This document shows positions 6,718 to 13,492 of a DNA stretch of 25,478 bases, in pieces; position 1 is the stretch's first letter, and each line of letters starts with the position of its first letter. The translations under genes were made by a program, and so were the position numbers. The DNA is taken from assembly GCA_038065015.1 (NCBI GenBank), contig JBBTRU010000012.1, positions 1 through 25,478 of the forward strand, written 5' to 3'. The notes beneath the pieces were generated by a model, which searched no databases, was not told the origin of the DNA, and saw only the letters and a program-made list of their open reading frames with translations. This stretch comes from CAIPSZ01 sp038065015 (GTDB lineage: Bacteria; Patescibacteriota; Patescibacteriia; PEXW01).

Positions 6718-7404
6718 TTATTGAGGTGACTTCCCAGAGGCGTATTGCTTGACAAAAAACTTACCTTTTTCTGTTAATTCTATGCTTGACTTACTCTCGT
6801 TCATTTTTACAATATCATTCGCATGAGTATAAACTAGTATATCTCTGGGGATACTAAAATTTTTATACTCTATTTCAATATGTCCATTATATTGATATAT
6901 AGAATCTAGAATATACTGGAATAATTGATAGTATTTTGTTTGAGAAAATACTTTATATTCCTCAGCCCATTCAGCCGTTGGGTCTAATTTGGTTATCTCC
7001 TGTTTTTTTACTACCCTTTCCTTTTGTACCTCAAGTTTTTTTATATCTTCTGTTTCTAGCCTCCGCTCCTCAATTATTTCTATAATTCTCTTCTGTACTT
7101 TGTCCTTCACATCTTTTTTAAAAGCGGGAATAGCCAAAAATCTAGGAAATACCCAAATGATTAGAAAGGTGGAAACAAATGGTACGAGTAACCAAAAATA
7201 GAACCAGGGATTATGAAGATTAAAGTACATTTGATGTATGTATTCGTTTTTTAGTAAGCCAGTTGACTCCCAAATTTTTTCATCACTCACAAAAAACATT
7301 GTATACAGCATCTCCCAATGAAATATAAAATAGGTCAATAAAAATGTTCCGTAAAGAGGACTAGTCAATCGGTTGTGCATTGATTTATTTAGAGAATCAA
7401 CCAT
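6718..7404 (-). CDS. Two-helix membrane protein with cytoplasmic coiled coil
   Basis: A 228-aa protein of very low GC content. The ATG at 7404 is preferred over one ten codons upstream because TTAAAGGA stands six bases before it. Residues 12-38 (RLTSPLYGTFLLTYFIFHWEMLYTMFF) form a first helix with an 'R-x-[N/S]P-x-x-G-T-F' start that I have seen in uncharacterised inner-membrane proteins. A second helix follows at about 67-90 (PWFYFWLLVPFVSTFLIIWVF). Residues 95-140 are a highly charged probable coiled coil (KDVKDKVQKRIIEIIEERRLETEDIKKLEVQ). The C-terminus (about 160-228) ends ELTEKGKFFVKQYASG, which looks like a winged-helix tail. Function unknown; its position among nuclease and toxin-like modules makes a sensor or effector role in defence possible, which is inference. 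Confidence 0.7.
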   Translation of the reverse strand: MVDSLNKSMHNRLTSPLYGTFLLTYFIFHWEMLYTMFFVSDEKIWESTGLLKNEYIHQMYFNLHNPWFYFWLLVPFVSTFLIIWVFPRFLAIPAFKKDVKDKVQKRIIEIIEERRLETEDIKKLEVQKERVVKKQEITKLDPTAEWAEEYKVFSQTKYYQLFQYILDSIYQYNGHIEIEYKNFSIPRDILVYTHANDIVKMNESKSSIELTEKGKFFVKQYASGKSPQ

Positions 7405-7513
7405 CTCATTTCCTTTAATAATATTGAAATTCATACCCGAACTATCCTAATAAATACTAATCATGCTGACTTCAGTTTGGCTTAGATTTACTAAGAAATC
7501 AAGTTCGATTTGG

Positions 7514-7531
7514 AACCCCGGCCGGGTTTTT
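7514..7531 (+). terminator. Orphan plus-strand terminator-like hairpin
   Basis: Stem AACCC (7514-7518) / GGGTT (7524-7528) with a CGGCC loop and a short T run to 7531 (T5 in all). It points in the plus direction although no plus-strand gene lies upstream, and it precedes the small RNA promoter, so it may insulate that promoter or end a second small transcript. Confidence 0.45.
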
Positions 7532-7569
7532 ACCAACTAGCGGGCTCTTGTTTAGCATGTCTACTACCA

Positions 7570-7598
7570 TTGACATGCTGATAATACTAGGGTATAAT
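7570..7598 (+). promoter_or_regulatory. Consensus sigma70 promoter of the small RNA
   Basis: TTGACA (7570-7575), exactly 17 bases, TATAAT (7593-7598): both hexamers match consensus fully. The -35 overlaps a perfect 8-bp inverted repeat, AGCATGTC (7554-7561) / GACATGCT (7572-7579), which may be an operator. It reads toward the small RNA; no plus-strand protein gene follows. Confidence 0.85.
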
Positions 7599-7604
7599 CG
7601 TATT

Positions 7605-7732
7605 GAAGCATGCAATAATAGCTTATGAGGTGCTGCGGTATTCCTCCGGAGAATCCGGAACCAAAGCCGTGGGTAACCACCTTGTGAGACGCTGCTTCGC
7701 TCAAAGCACTCAACCTATTGGTTGGGTTTTTT
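7605..7732 (+). ncRNA. Structured small RNA convergent with the DUF3800 gene
   Basis: A transcript of about 128 nt is bounded by a consensus promoter and an intrinsic terminator, with no meaningful ORF inside. By hand it folds into a long-range helix GTGCT (7630-7634) / AGCAC (7705-7709) enclosing three hairpins: TCCGGA-GAA-TCCGGA (7645-7659) extended by GGT/ACC (7637-7639/7660-7662); GTGG-GTAA-CCAC (7669-7680), capped by a GNRA tetraloop; and TGAG...CTCA with CG/CG (7685-7703). I cannot assign it to a riboswitch, SRP, 6S, tmRNA or RNase P family. I recall that several unrelated conserved RNA motifs named after DUF3800 have been described next to DUF3800 genes, which fits this location. Its 3' end overlaps the last codons of that gene, so the two transcripts are antisense there. 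Confidence 0.7.
7709..7732 (+). terminator. Intrinsic terminator of the small RNA
   Basis: Seven-bp stem CTCAACC (7709-7715) / GGTTGGG (7720-7726), tetraloop TATT, followed by six T (7727-7732). It is encoded inside the final codons of the DUF3800 gene on the opposite strand and has a U tract only in the plus direction. Confidence 0.85.
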
Positions 7733-8399
7733 GATTATCCGCGAGCGGTGAATGTGGGAATAGCTCCTTGCCTTCCCCGATGATGTTATTTTTTAAAATG
7801 CTATACCCATCTGTGCCCAGAGGCTTCTTTTCCAGGTATCGCGCTAAGGCCCCAGCAATCCAATCGGCAATTTGAATATTTCGATTCGTTGTTGAATCAA
7901 TCATTTGAATTTGCACTATCGATTGAGCAGGTAAATTAGGGAGGATGCGGGCGGTTAGCGTGGATCGAAACTGCCCCTCGGTGCTCCCTTTTAAATGTCG
8001 TCGATCACAAAATACTCGAAACTCCTGTTCACTGGTTGGCAGGTACATTTCTAATGTTTCGCCGATAACTTGCGTATACAACTCACCAGAGCTCACTTTT
8101 TCATCCTTACGAAACGTATCAGGTATGTTCTCTCTTCGTAAGTACGTATACCGTATGCGGACATCCAAACGCGAAATTTGTTGCAATGTTTTTAACCGTA
8201 ACGTATCGGTTATTTTTACCTCAGAAAACTTAATTTCTGCCTGATGTCGTAGCTTTCGAGGGAAATGGTTATGCTGCCAAACCTTAAATTGCTTGTCCGT
8301 ACGGCGCGGATCACCCACAGTAAACGAAGCAACCACAAAATATTCTTCATGATTATGCTTTACAAATTGTCCGCTTTCGTCAATAAATATGTGCGCCAT
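7710..8399 (-). CDS. DUF3800 family protein (RNase H-like fold predicted)
   Basis: A 229-aa protein when begun at the ATG at 8399 (MAHIFIDESG), where the family homology starts; the longer reading frame above it has no support. The conserved acidic residues of DUF3800 are visible: D7-E8 in IDESG, E55 in QAEIKFSEV, D132 in FCDRRHLKG, and D179 in IQIADWIAGALARY. Their pattern resembles an RNase H-type metal site, so a nuclease acting on RNA or DNA is inferred; the function of the family is not established. A 44-codon ORF ends one base before the ATG. The 3' end overlaps the terminator of a convergent small RNA. It lies in an AT-rich accessory region with toxin-like modules. Confidence 0.85.
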   Translation of the reverse strand: MAHIFIDESGQFVKHNHEEYFVVASFTVGDPRRTDKQFKVWQHNHFPRKLRHQAEIKFSEVKITDTLRLKTLQQISRLDVRIRYTYLRRENIPDTFRKDEKVSSGELYTQVIGETLEMYLPTSEQEFRVFCDRRHLKGSTEGQFRSTLTARILPNLPAQSIVQIQMIDSTTNRNIQIADWIAGALARYLEKKPLGTDGYSILKNNIIGEGKELFPHSPLADNQKTQPIG

Positions 8400-8400
8400 A

Positions 8401-8535
8401 TTAGACAATACCTTCAAGCTTCTGCTCCAGCACCTTCCTAAAATCCCGCAGGTGCATGGCGTGTATATCACGTTTCAGATTATTAACAATTATGTTAAAT
8501 AAGTGAAATTGGCCTTTGTACACTACGAGCGCCAC
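8401..8535 (-). CDS. Small ORF (44 aa) directly upstream of the DUF3800 gene
   Basis: A GTG-initiated ORF of 44 codons whose TAA ends one base before the DUF3800 ATG (TAATATG). The peptide looks protein-like: a hydrophobic start ALVVYKGQFHLFNIIVNNLKRDI, then a charged helix RDFRKVLEQKLEGIV. An AAGG near its end is placed to start the next gene. The GTG at 8535 is a guess; a second GTG at 8523 is in frame. No Shine-Dalgarno precedes either; a TATAAT lies 17 bases upstream of the first. It could be an antitoxin or regulator partner of the DUF3800 protein, or a leader peptide. No homologue recognised. Confidence 0.5.
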   Translation of the reverse strand: MALVVYKGQFHLFNIIVNNLKRDIHAMHLRDFRKVLEQKLEGIV

Positions 8536-8589
8536 TTCAGTTTTTCTAGCAAATTATACAAAAACTGAAGTGGCATTACAGGTAGTGTA
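8519..8589. repeat. Long palindrome enclosing a minus-strand -10 box
   Basis: Perfect 15-bp arms at 8531-8545 and 8560-8574 (GCCACTTCAGTTTTT and its complement) around a 14-base centre, flanked by further 8-bp arms TACACTAC (8519-8526) / GTAGTGTA (8582-8589). The centre holds TATAAT on the minus strand (8558-8553), pointing at the small ORF and DUF3800, with no good -35. It may be an operator-promoter or a hairpin ending the ATPase transcript; it lacks a terminal U tract, and the T runs lie within the arms. Confidence 0.7.
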
Positions 8590-8590
8590 T

Positions 8591-9976
8591 CTACTGATTT
8601 ACTACCTTCCCTTCCTGCACTAGTACAATGTGTTCTTGTTTTGCCAAGGCTAGCATATCTGGGGTAAAACCACTTTTGCTGCAGAGTAGAAAAAATTCTT
8701 TTCGGCCAGGCTTACCCCACTGTACCAACTTTGCCTTCCGCTGCAATTCACGATAAATATTTGTTCCCACCTGCTTTTCGGACCACTTGCACTCGCCAAA
8801 AAGAATGCTGTTTTCTCGGACACTCAAACCCACCACATCCACCTCTTCATTCTTCTCCCACCAATTCCCCACCCTTTCCACGGCAAACGGTTGTCGGAAT
8901 TCACGAACGAACTCCCGACAAACATCCTCATACACCTTCGATACCAATAGCTGGAATTGTTCATGGAATCTTCGCAACACTTCATCGTAGCGGCGAATTT
9001 CCAAGTCACTTTTGTATGGGAAAACGTACTGAAACCAAAAGCGAAAAAAATTATCTCGAAGGCGGTACAAGCCTTTCCGAGACTTTTCAGGATTCATCTC
9101 TGTCACCGGTAATTCCCGTTCGGTAATATGCAAATGCGCTAGTGTCTGTAAATACACGTTCACCTTGGGTTTTGACAAGCCAGTTTCATTCACAATTTCG
9201 GAAAGTTTACGCTTATTCAGTGCGATCGCTCGTAAAATTGACAGGTAGTGCTTTGGCTCGCGCAATTCTTCTTTCAGAATAAATTCAATTTCATTGTGCA
9301 AAAACTCAGTGGTTGGGAAAATATGTTGTTTGATATTTTCTTCAAGCGTGCGATCTTCCTCCATCTGCATTAAATACGCAGGCATCCCGCCAGTGATGGT
9401 ATATATTTCCAAAGCATCCCGAAAGGAGGTGTGCGGGAAAAACTTGTGACTCTGTGCAAAAGTCAACGGCTGCAGGAGTTGCTGGCCAGTGCGGCGCCCA
9501 AAAAGGGGTGCCTTTTCCAAAAGGACTTGGGATTCCATCATAGCGATGCTAGACCCCAGCAACACCAACATGATATTGCTGCCGTGCAGGTACTCGTCCC
9601 AACCCTTTTGGAATACCGAACTCATAGCCGGGTCAACTTCTGTCAAATATGGAAATTCATCCACCGCGAGAACAAAGCGATCGCGTACATTACGCTTCAG
9701 GTAAGCAAAAACATCCAACCAGGAGTCAAACCCTTGACGGGCAATAACTTCATCGTGAAATGACTCACCGATAAGCCGAGCTACTTCGCGTAACTGATCA
9801 ATCATTGCTCGTTTATCAGCTAAAAAATACAGCGCGTATTTACCCTGGATGAAATGCTTCACCAACTCCGTCTTTCCAACTCGTCGTTTGCCATAGACAA
9901 TAAAACATTCCGGTTTACCGGATTCCCAACGTTGTTCCAAGTCGGCTAATTCAATTGTTCGATTAATAAATGGCAT
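8591..9976 (-). CDS. AAA-type ATPase with C-terminal DUF234 nuclease-like domain
   Basis: A 461-aa protein of the prokaryotic ATPase/DUF234 family. The ATG at 9976 is chosen because GAAGG lies five bases upstream; the TTG at 9988 is not supported. Walker A is GKRRVGKTE (residues 29-37) and Walker B VLAVDE (102-107). A winged-helix region follows at about 245-300 (KRKLSEIVNETGLSKPKVNVYLQTLAHLHIT). The DUF234 domain ends with a restriction-endonuclease-like core: EEVDVVG (D380) and ILFGECKW (E395-x-K397). Such proteins are common in archaea and reduced bacteria and are thought to be mobile or defence-linked; their role is not established. It has its own palindromic promoter and a single-gene transcript is likely. 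Confidence 0.85.
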   Translation of the reverse strand: MPFINRTIELADLEQRWESGKPECFIVYGKRRVGKTELVKHFIQGKYALYFLADKRAMIDQLREVARLIGESFHDEVIARQGFDSWLDVFAYLKRNVRDRFVLAVDEFPYLTEVDPAMSSVFQKGWDEYLHGSNIMLVLLGSSIAMMESQVLLEKAPLFGRRTGQQLLQPLTFAQSHKFFPHTSFRDALEIYTITGGMPAYLMQMEEDRTLEENIKQHIFPTTEFLHNEIEFILKEELREPKHYLSILRAIALNKRKLSEIVNETGLSKPKVNVYLQTLAHLHITERELPVTEMNPEKSRKGLYRLRDNFFRFWFQYVFPYKSDLEIRRYDEVLRRFHEQFQLLVSKVYEDVCREFVREFRQPFAVERVGNWWEKNEEVDVVGLSVRENSILFGECKWSEKQVGTNIYRELQRKAKLVQWGKPGRKEFFLLCSKSGFTPDMLALAKQEHIVLVQEGKVVNQ

Positions 9977-9997
9977 GCGGGCCTTCAAAATAGATTG

Positions 9998-10046
9998 AAA
10001 TTAGTACAATCAAGATTAGTATAATCATGATTATATTATTTGTCAA
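9998..10046 (-). promoter_or_regulatory. Promoter of the ATPase gene with palindrome and tandem repeats
   Basis: Minus-strand TTGACA (10046-10041), 17 bases, TATACT (10023-10018). A perfect 16-bp palindrome (10020-10035, TATAATCATGATTATA) covers the spacer and -10. Two adjacent 15-bp direct repeats (9998-10012 and 10013-10027, 13 of 15 identical) continue downstream past the start of transcription. The predicted leader is about 35 nt with a good Shine-Dalgarno. Confidence 0.75.
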
Positions 10047-10150
10047 TAACCAAATATTTCGCTAACCTTAGCCAAATTAAAAACATTTTTTAGATTACTT
10101 TAACTACTTTTCGCCCTTAAACCCACAGTAATATCAAAAAAACGTTATTT

Positions 10151-10179
10151 AGTTGATATATGCAAGAGGGACATCAACT
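10151..10179. repeat. Inverted repeat after the glycosyltransferase gene
   Basis: Seven-bp arms AGTTGAT (10151-10157) / ATCAACT (10173-10179). On the minus strand a T7 run follows nine bases later, so it is at best a weak terminator for the polysaccharide genes. The remaining AT-rich gap to the ATPase promoter shows nothing else. Confidence 0.35.
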
Positions 10180-10199
10180 CTGCAAATATTAAGCTTCCA

Positions 10200-11939
10200 C
10201 TAACCTATTTTCGACTTCGCTAGTTTCCAAACGTCTTTAGCAGAGTCTTTGCTTATGCCACCGAACCCAGCATTGAACAATCTCCCAGGAACCCAAATCC
10301 CTTTTACCCCTTTCGCTAGCAGCCTCTTCCACAAATCCCAATCCTGATACCGCTTCAGGCTTTCATCAAACCCAATGCAATGCTCCCGCCGGAGCAGGGA
10401 CATGGTGGAAATGTAGTTAGCCTTCAGCAAACGCTCGGGGTCGAAGTCGAACAAATCAAAGGTGAGCCAACCAAACTTGAAGTCGCAATAGGCGTAGCCT
10501 GCTTCCGGGTGCAAAAGGAGTGCGCGGGCCATGTTCTCCAGCATGTTCGGCTGCAGCTGCACGTCGGCATCGCAATAGAGCACGAAGTCCCCGGTGGTTT
10601 TGGCAAACCCCGCATTGCGTGCTGCGGGTGCTCCCCTATTCTCTTGGCGAATGAGTTGGACGCTAAACTTCTTGGCAATTTCGGAAGTATCATCTTTAGA
10701 ACCGTCATCAACAACAACAATTTCGTTGGGCTTTAAGGTTTGCGCGTTTAGGCCGTTCAAGGTGGTGGCCAGGGTCTTTGCGCTGTTGAAGGCCGGAATG
10801 ACCACACTCACTTTCACCTTTGGGACGGTGGTGACGTGCTGCAGCAATTCCGCAATACGCTTACGCCGAGTTTCCCAGCTAAACTGCTCTTTCGCAAACT
10901 TCCGCGCCCGGTCGCTATAGCGCTGTAAGCGGAACGGATCTTTGAGGAATGGCTCTATTGCTTTGGCAATTTCATCCGCCTCACCTGGCTCTACCAATTC
11001 ACCAGTGATACCCGGGTTAATGGTTTCGGGTATGCCACCAGTGTTGCTGGCAATGACCGGTAGGCCATGAGCTTGGGCTTCCACACTCACCAGGCCAAAA
11101 CCTTCCACATCCCCGCGCTTACCTTCGAAACTCGGGAAGACAAACAGATCGGCGGCAGCGTAGACTGTATTGGTATCTTCCACGTTGTTGAGCACGTGGA
11201 TGCGCTGCTCCAGGTGGTGCTTGGCAATGCGCGTACGAATGTGAGTCTCTTCCGCGCCCCGGCCGACAATGAGGTAGTGCAGGTTTGGATATTTCTGGGC
11301 CAGCGACGCTACCGCATCAATAGCAAGTACGTGCCCTTTGCGCTGTACCAACCGGCCAACTGTGAGCAGTACTTGGGCGTCTGGTGAAAGCTTGAGGGTT
11401 TTGCGGGCTGCAATTTTATCCATCCTTTGCTCGGGTGCATCTGCACCGGGCGTGACCACGACGCGACGGCTTTCGGCCACACCCAAACGCTTGAGGTGGG
11501 TGTTGGTAAATTGGCTATTCGCGATGACAAGGTCTGCCTTGGGCAGATTCTTTCGCAGCATCCGGCGCCGAATCCCTCCGGCAGTGTCGTAACTCAATAT
11601 ATCCATGCCATGAGTAATGACTACTACTTTAGTGCCGTATTTCTTCCGGCAGTGCAGAGCTGCTGCCAGGTACGGCGCGTAGTGGCCCAGGATAATCACA
11701 TCGTAGTCATGCTTTTCGGTGTAGTGCTGGAAGCTGCGATACGTGCCTAGCCAACGTGGGCGGATTTTTCCCGTGAGCAAGGGCGTGCGAATAAGCTTCC
11801 AACCCGAAACCACATCGGTACCCGGCTCGGTGAGCACATCCACATGGATATCTTCACGTTTGCCAAAAAGGTGCGCCAAAAACCGCTCCACCCCGCCAAA
11901 CTGCGGGAGGAAGGTGGTGGTAATCAAAAGCACGCGCAT
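10200..11939 (-). CDS. Fused glycosyltransferase: GT4 domain plus GT2 domain
   Basis: A 579-aa protein; the ATG at 11939 follows the flippase stop by four bases, and the 62 codons upstream of it are read-through of the flippase gene in another frame. Residues 1-370 are a GT4 (GT-B fold) retaining transferase with LPQFGGVERF near the start, VGRLVQRKGH (about 194-203) and the E-x7-E motif from E279 (EGFGLVSVE). Residues 376-579 are a GT2 (GT-A fold) inverting transferase with SVVIPAFNSAKTL, VVVDDGSKDDTS (about 409-419) and the DAD metal motif (457-459). Two transfers in one chain suggest successive sugar additions in an envelope polysaccharide. The GT2 part is short and has no membrane helices. 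Donor and acceptor sugars cannot be read from the sequence. Confidence 0.85.
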   Translation of the reverse strand: MRVLLITTTFLPQFGGVERFLAHLFGKREDIHVDVLTEPGTDVVSGWKLIRTPLLTGKIRPRWLGTYRSFQHYTEKHDYDVIILGHYAPYLAAALHCRKKYGTKVVVITHGMDILSYDTAGGIRRRMLRKNLPKADLVIANSQFTNTHLKRLGVAESRRVVVTPGADAPEQRMDKIAARKTLKLSPDAQVLLTVGRLVQRKGHVLAIDAVASLAQKYPNLHYLIVGRGAEETHIRTRIAKHHLEQRIHVLNNVEDTNTVYAAADLFVFPSFEGKRGDVEGFGLVSVEAQAHGLPVIASNTGGIPETINPGITGELVEPGEADEIAKAIEPFLKDPFRLQRYSDRARKFAKEQFSWETRRKRIAELLQHVTTVPKVKVSVVIPAFNSAKTLATTLNGLNAQTLKPNEIVVVDDGSKDDTSEIAKKFSVQLIRQENRGAPAARNAGFAKTTGDFVLYCDADVQLQPNMLENMARALLLHPEAGYAYCDFKFGWLTFDLFDFDPERLLKANYISTMSLLRREHCIGFDESLKRYQDWDLWKRLLAKGVKGIWVPGRLFNAGFGGISKDSAKDVWKLAKSKIG

Positions 11940-11943
11940 GGGC

Positions 11944-13449
11944 TTAGGCAGAACGTTTATGGAGAAAAGCGTTGCGTACGGCAACAAATTCGGAGGGGTG
12001 GATGCCGCGGAAAAAGTAGAGGGCCACGCCGTATACGCACAGGAAAACAATGCCAGCCAGGACGACTTCGGCGTGACGGCTGTACACAATCCAGTCGAAC
12101 GCCTGGAGCACCGGGTAGGCGGCAATGCCGGCTACAATTGACGCCGCGTAGACTTTGGCCAAACGTATGCCCAGCGACTTCCAGGGAACACTCGTCACCC
12201 CTTTGGTCCAGTACATGCCCAAGCTAAACAGGGTTACGCCGCTGACCAACGTGGCAATGGCCGAACCCATGTATGAAAATTTTTGCAAAAGCAAAGCATT
12301 CAGCGAGATGTTTACCAACACGGTTATAGCCATACTCACGGTATTTAACCGCGTGCGGTTGGCAGCGTTCAGCAAGGTCCCCACCGGGAAATTCATAAAG
12401 ATGACTGGCAAGCTCAAAATGAGAATGCGCAAGGGTTCGGCCGCAGGCTGGAAAAAGGGTTTGAAAGCCAGGCCCAGCACTTCTTCTGCACCGACGAAAA
12501 TAAAAATGGAAAGGGGCACCGCAATGAGCATCATGTACGTGAGTGCGCGCTCAAAAGTTTGCTGCAGTTTTTCTTTGGCATCGACAAAGTACGAACTCAA
12601 AGCTGGATATAAGCCCGCAGCAAAAGCCGAGGGTAAAAACTCCAGGGCAAACGTGAGCTTGTGCGCTACTTCGTAAAACGCAACTGCATCGCGCCCCTTT
12701 ATAACAATGAGTAAGTAGCGGTCGGCGTAGGTGTACACTTTTACCAACATAGCCGCAATGGCAAAGGGCAAAGCCATTTTGAGCAGCTCTTTAATAAACT
12801 TGCTTTCCCAGAGCAGGCGCGGCCAAATTTTTAGGTAATGCCGAACGGCAAATACCGACCACCCAAAACTGAGTATGCTGCCCAGTAACGTGGCAAAGAA
12901 CACGCCCTGGAACCCCAAGCCCAGCTTGAGGGTAATGTACCCAACCGTGACGGACAGGATTTGATTGAGAATCATCCCGCCGGCTTCGTACTTCATGTTC
13001 TGCAAGCCCCGCAGGATAGCGAAGAAAGACAGAGTGAAGGTATCGAAACCTACAATGAGCGCCACCAAGTAGAGTGACGATTGTACGTCTTCGGAAAAAT
13101 TGCCAAAACTGGTTACAAAGCCAAACGCCGCCAGCACTGCCACGGCAAAAACGAGTTTTATGCCGAGCACATTTCCCAACAGGCTCTTCACACTGCCGGG
13201 CCGGCGGGCGACTTCCCGCGTGAGCACTTGCGAGAGGGAGAAGTCAATGAGAATGAGCGCAATGGGAATGAGCGATTTGAGCGGTCCGTACTCCCCCGTC
13301 TTGGTAACGCCAATGCTGTTGACCACCACCGTGTAGTACACGAAAGAAATGAGCTTTTGCAGCACAAAAGCCCCCGTCAGGTACGAGGTGTTGCGGAGAA
13401 TTTTGGACTGGCCGCTATTCACGTCGGTGGTTGGCACGGCTTTTACCAT
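11944..13449 (-). CDS. Polysaccharide flippase (MOP superfamily, Wzx-like)
   Basis: A 501-aa integral membrane protein with about 14 predicted helices, the usual size for oligosaccharide/lipid-linked sugar flippases. It begins KILRNTSYLTGAFVLQKLISFVYYTVVVNSIG, the typical 'ntsyl..g.il.kli.f' start of the family, and contains PLKSLIPIALILIDFSLSQVLTREVAR in the first quarter. It would move undecaprenyl-linked sugar units across the membrane. The ATG at 13449 is preferred over a TTG at 13485; AAGG lies upstream at about eleven bases. It overlaps no gene and is followed at four bases by the glycosyltransferase, so they form a pair. The rpsI stop is only 43 bases upstream on the same strand, so read-through from the ribosomal operon is possible. 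Confidence 0.85.
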   Translation of the reverse strand: MVKAVPTTDVNSGQSKILRNTSYLTGAFVLQKLISFVYYTVVVNSIGVTKTGEYGPLKSLIPIALILIDFSLSQVLTREVARRPGSVKSLLGNVLGIKLVFAVAVLAAFGFVTSFGNFSEDVQSSLYLVALIVGFDTFTLSFFAILRGLQNMKYEAGGMILNQILSVTVGYITLKLGLGFQGVFFATLLGSILSFGWSVFAVRHYLKIWPRLLWESKFIKELLKMALPFAIAAMLVKVYTYADRYLLIVIKGRDAVAFYEVAHKLTFALEFLPSAFAAGLYPALSSYFVDAKEKLQQTFERALTYMMLIAVPLSIFIFVGAEEVLGLAFKPFFQPAAEPLRILILSLPVIFMNFPVGTLLNAANRTRLNTVSMAITVLVNISLNALLLQKFSYMGSAIATLVSGVTLFSLGMYWTKGVTSVPWKSLGIRLAKVYAASIVAGIAAYPVLQAFDWIVYSRHAEVVLAGIVFLCVYGVALYFFRGIHPSEFVAVRNAFLHKRSA

Positions 13450-13466
13450 AGGTAAAGTGTACCTTG

Positions 13467-13483
13467 GGCAGCGCTGGGCTGCC
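13467..13483. repeat. Hairpin between rpsI and the flippase gene
   Basis: Six-bp stem GGCAGC (13467-13472) / GCTGCC (13478-13483), loop of five. No U tract follows on the minus strand, so it is a pausing or mRNA end-stabilising site at most; it could partly separate the ribosomal operon from the polysaccharide genes. Confidence 0.3.
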
Positions 13484-13492
13484 AAAGCGTTC

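Noticed and set aside
7605..7732. Small RNA as a tRNA, SRP RNA or known riboswitch
   Set aside because: No T-arm or CCA end, no SRP domain IV core and no match to the riboswitch consensus patterns I know; in addition no plus-strand gene follows that a riboswitch could control.
8400..8471. 24-codon N-terminal extension of the DUF3800 protein
   Set aside because: The family starts at the IDESG motif, and the other frame carries a protein-like small ORF ending one base before the ATG.
9998..10035. Tandem repeats as replication iterons or a CRISPR remnant
   Set aside because: Only two 15-bp copies without spacers, placed exactly on a promoter; a regulatory role is simpler.
11940..12125. 62-codon N-terminal extension of the glycosyltransferase
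   Set aside because: It overlaps the flippase coding region, and its product (Cys/Ser/Pro-rich) is unlike the GT4 fold, which begins at MRVLLITTTF.
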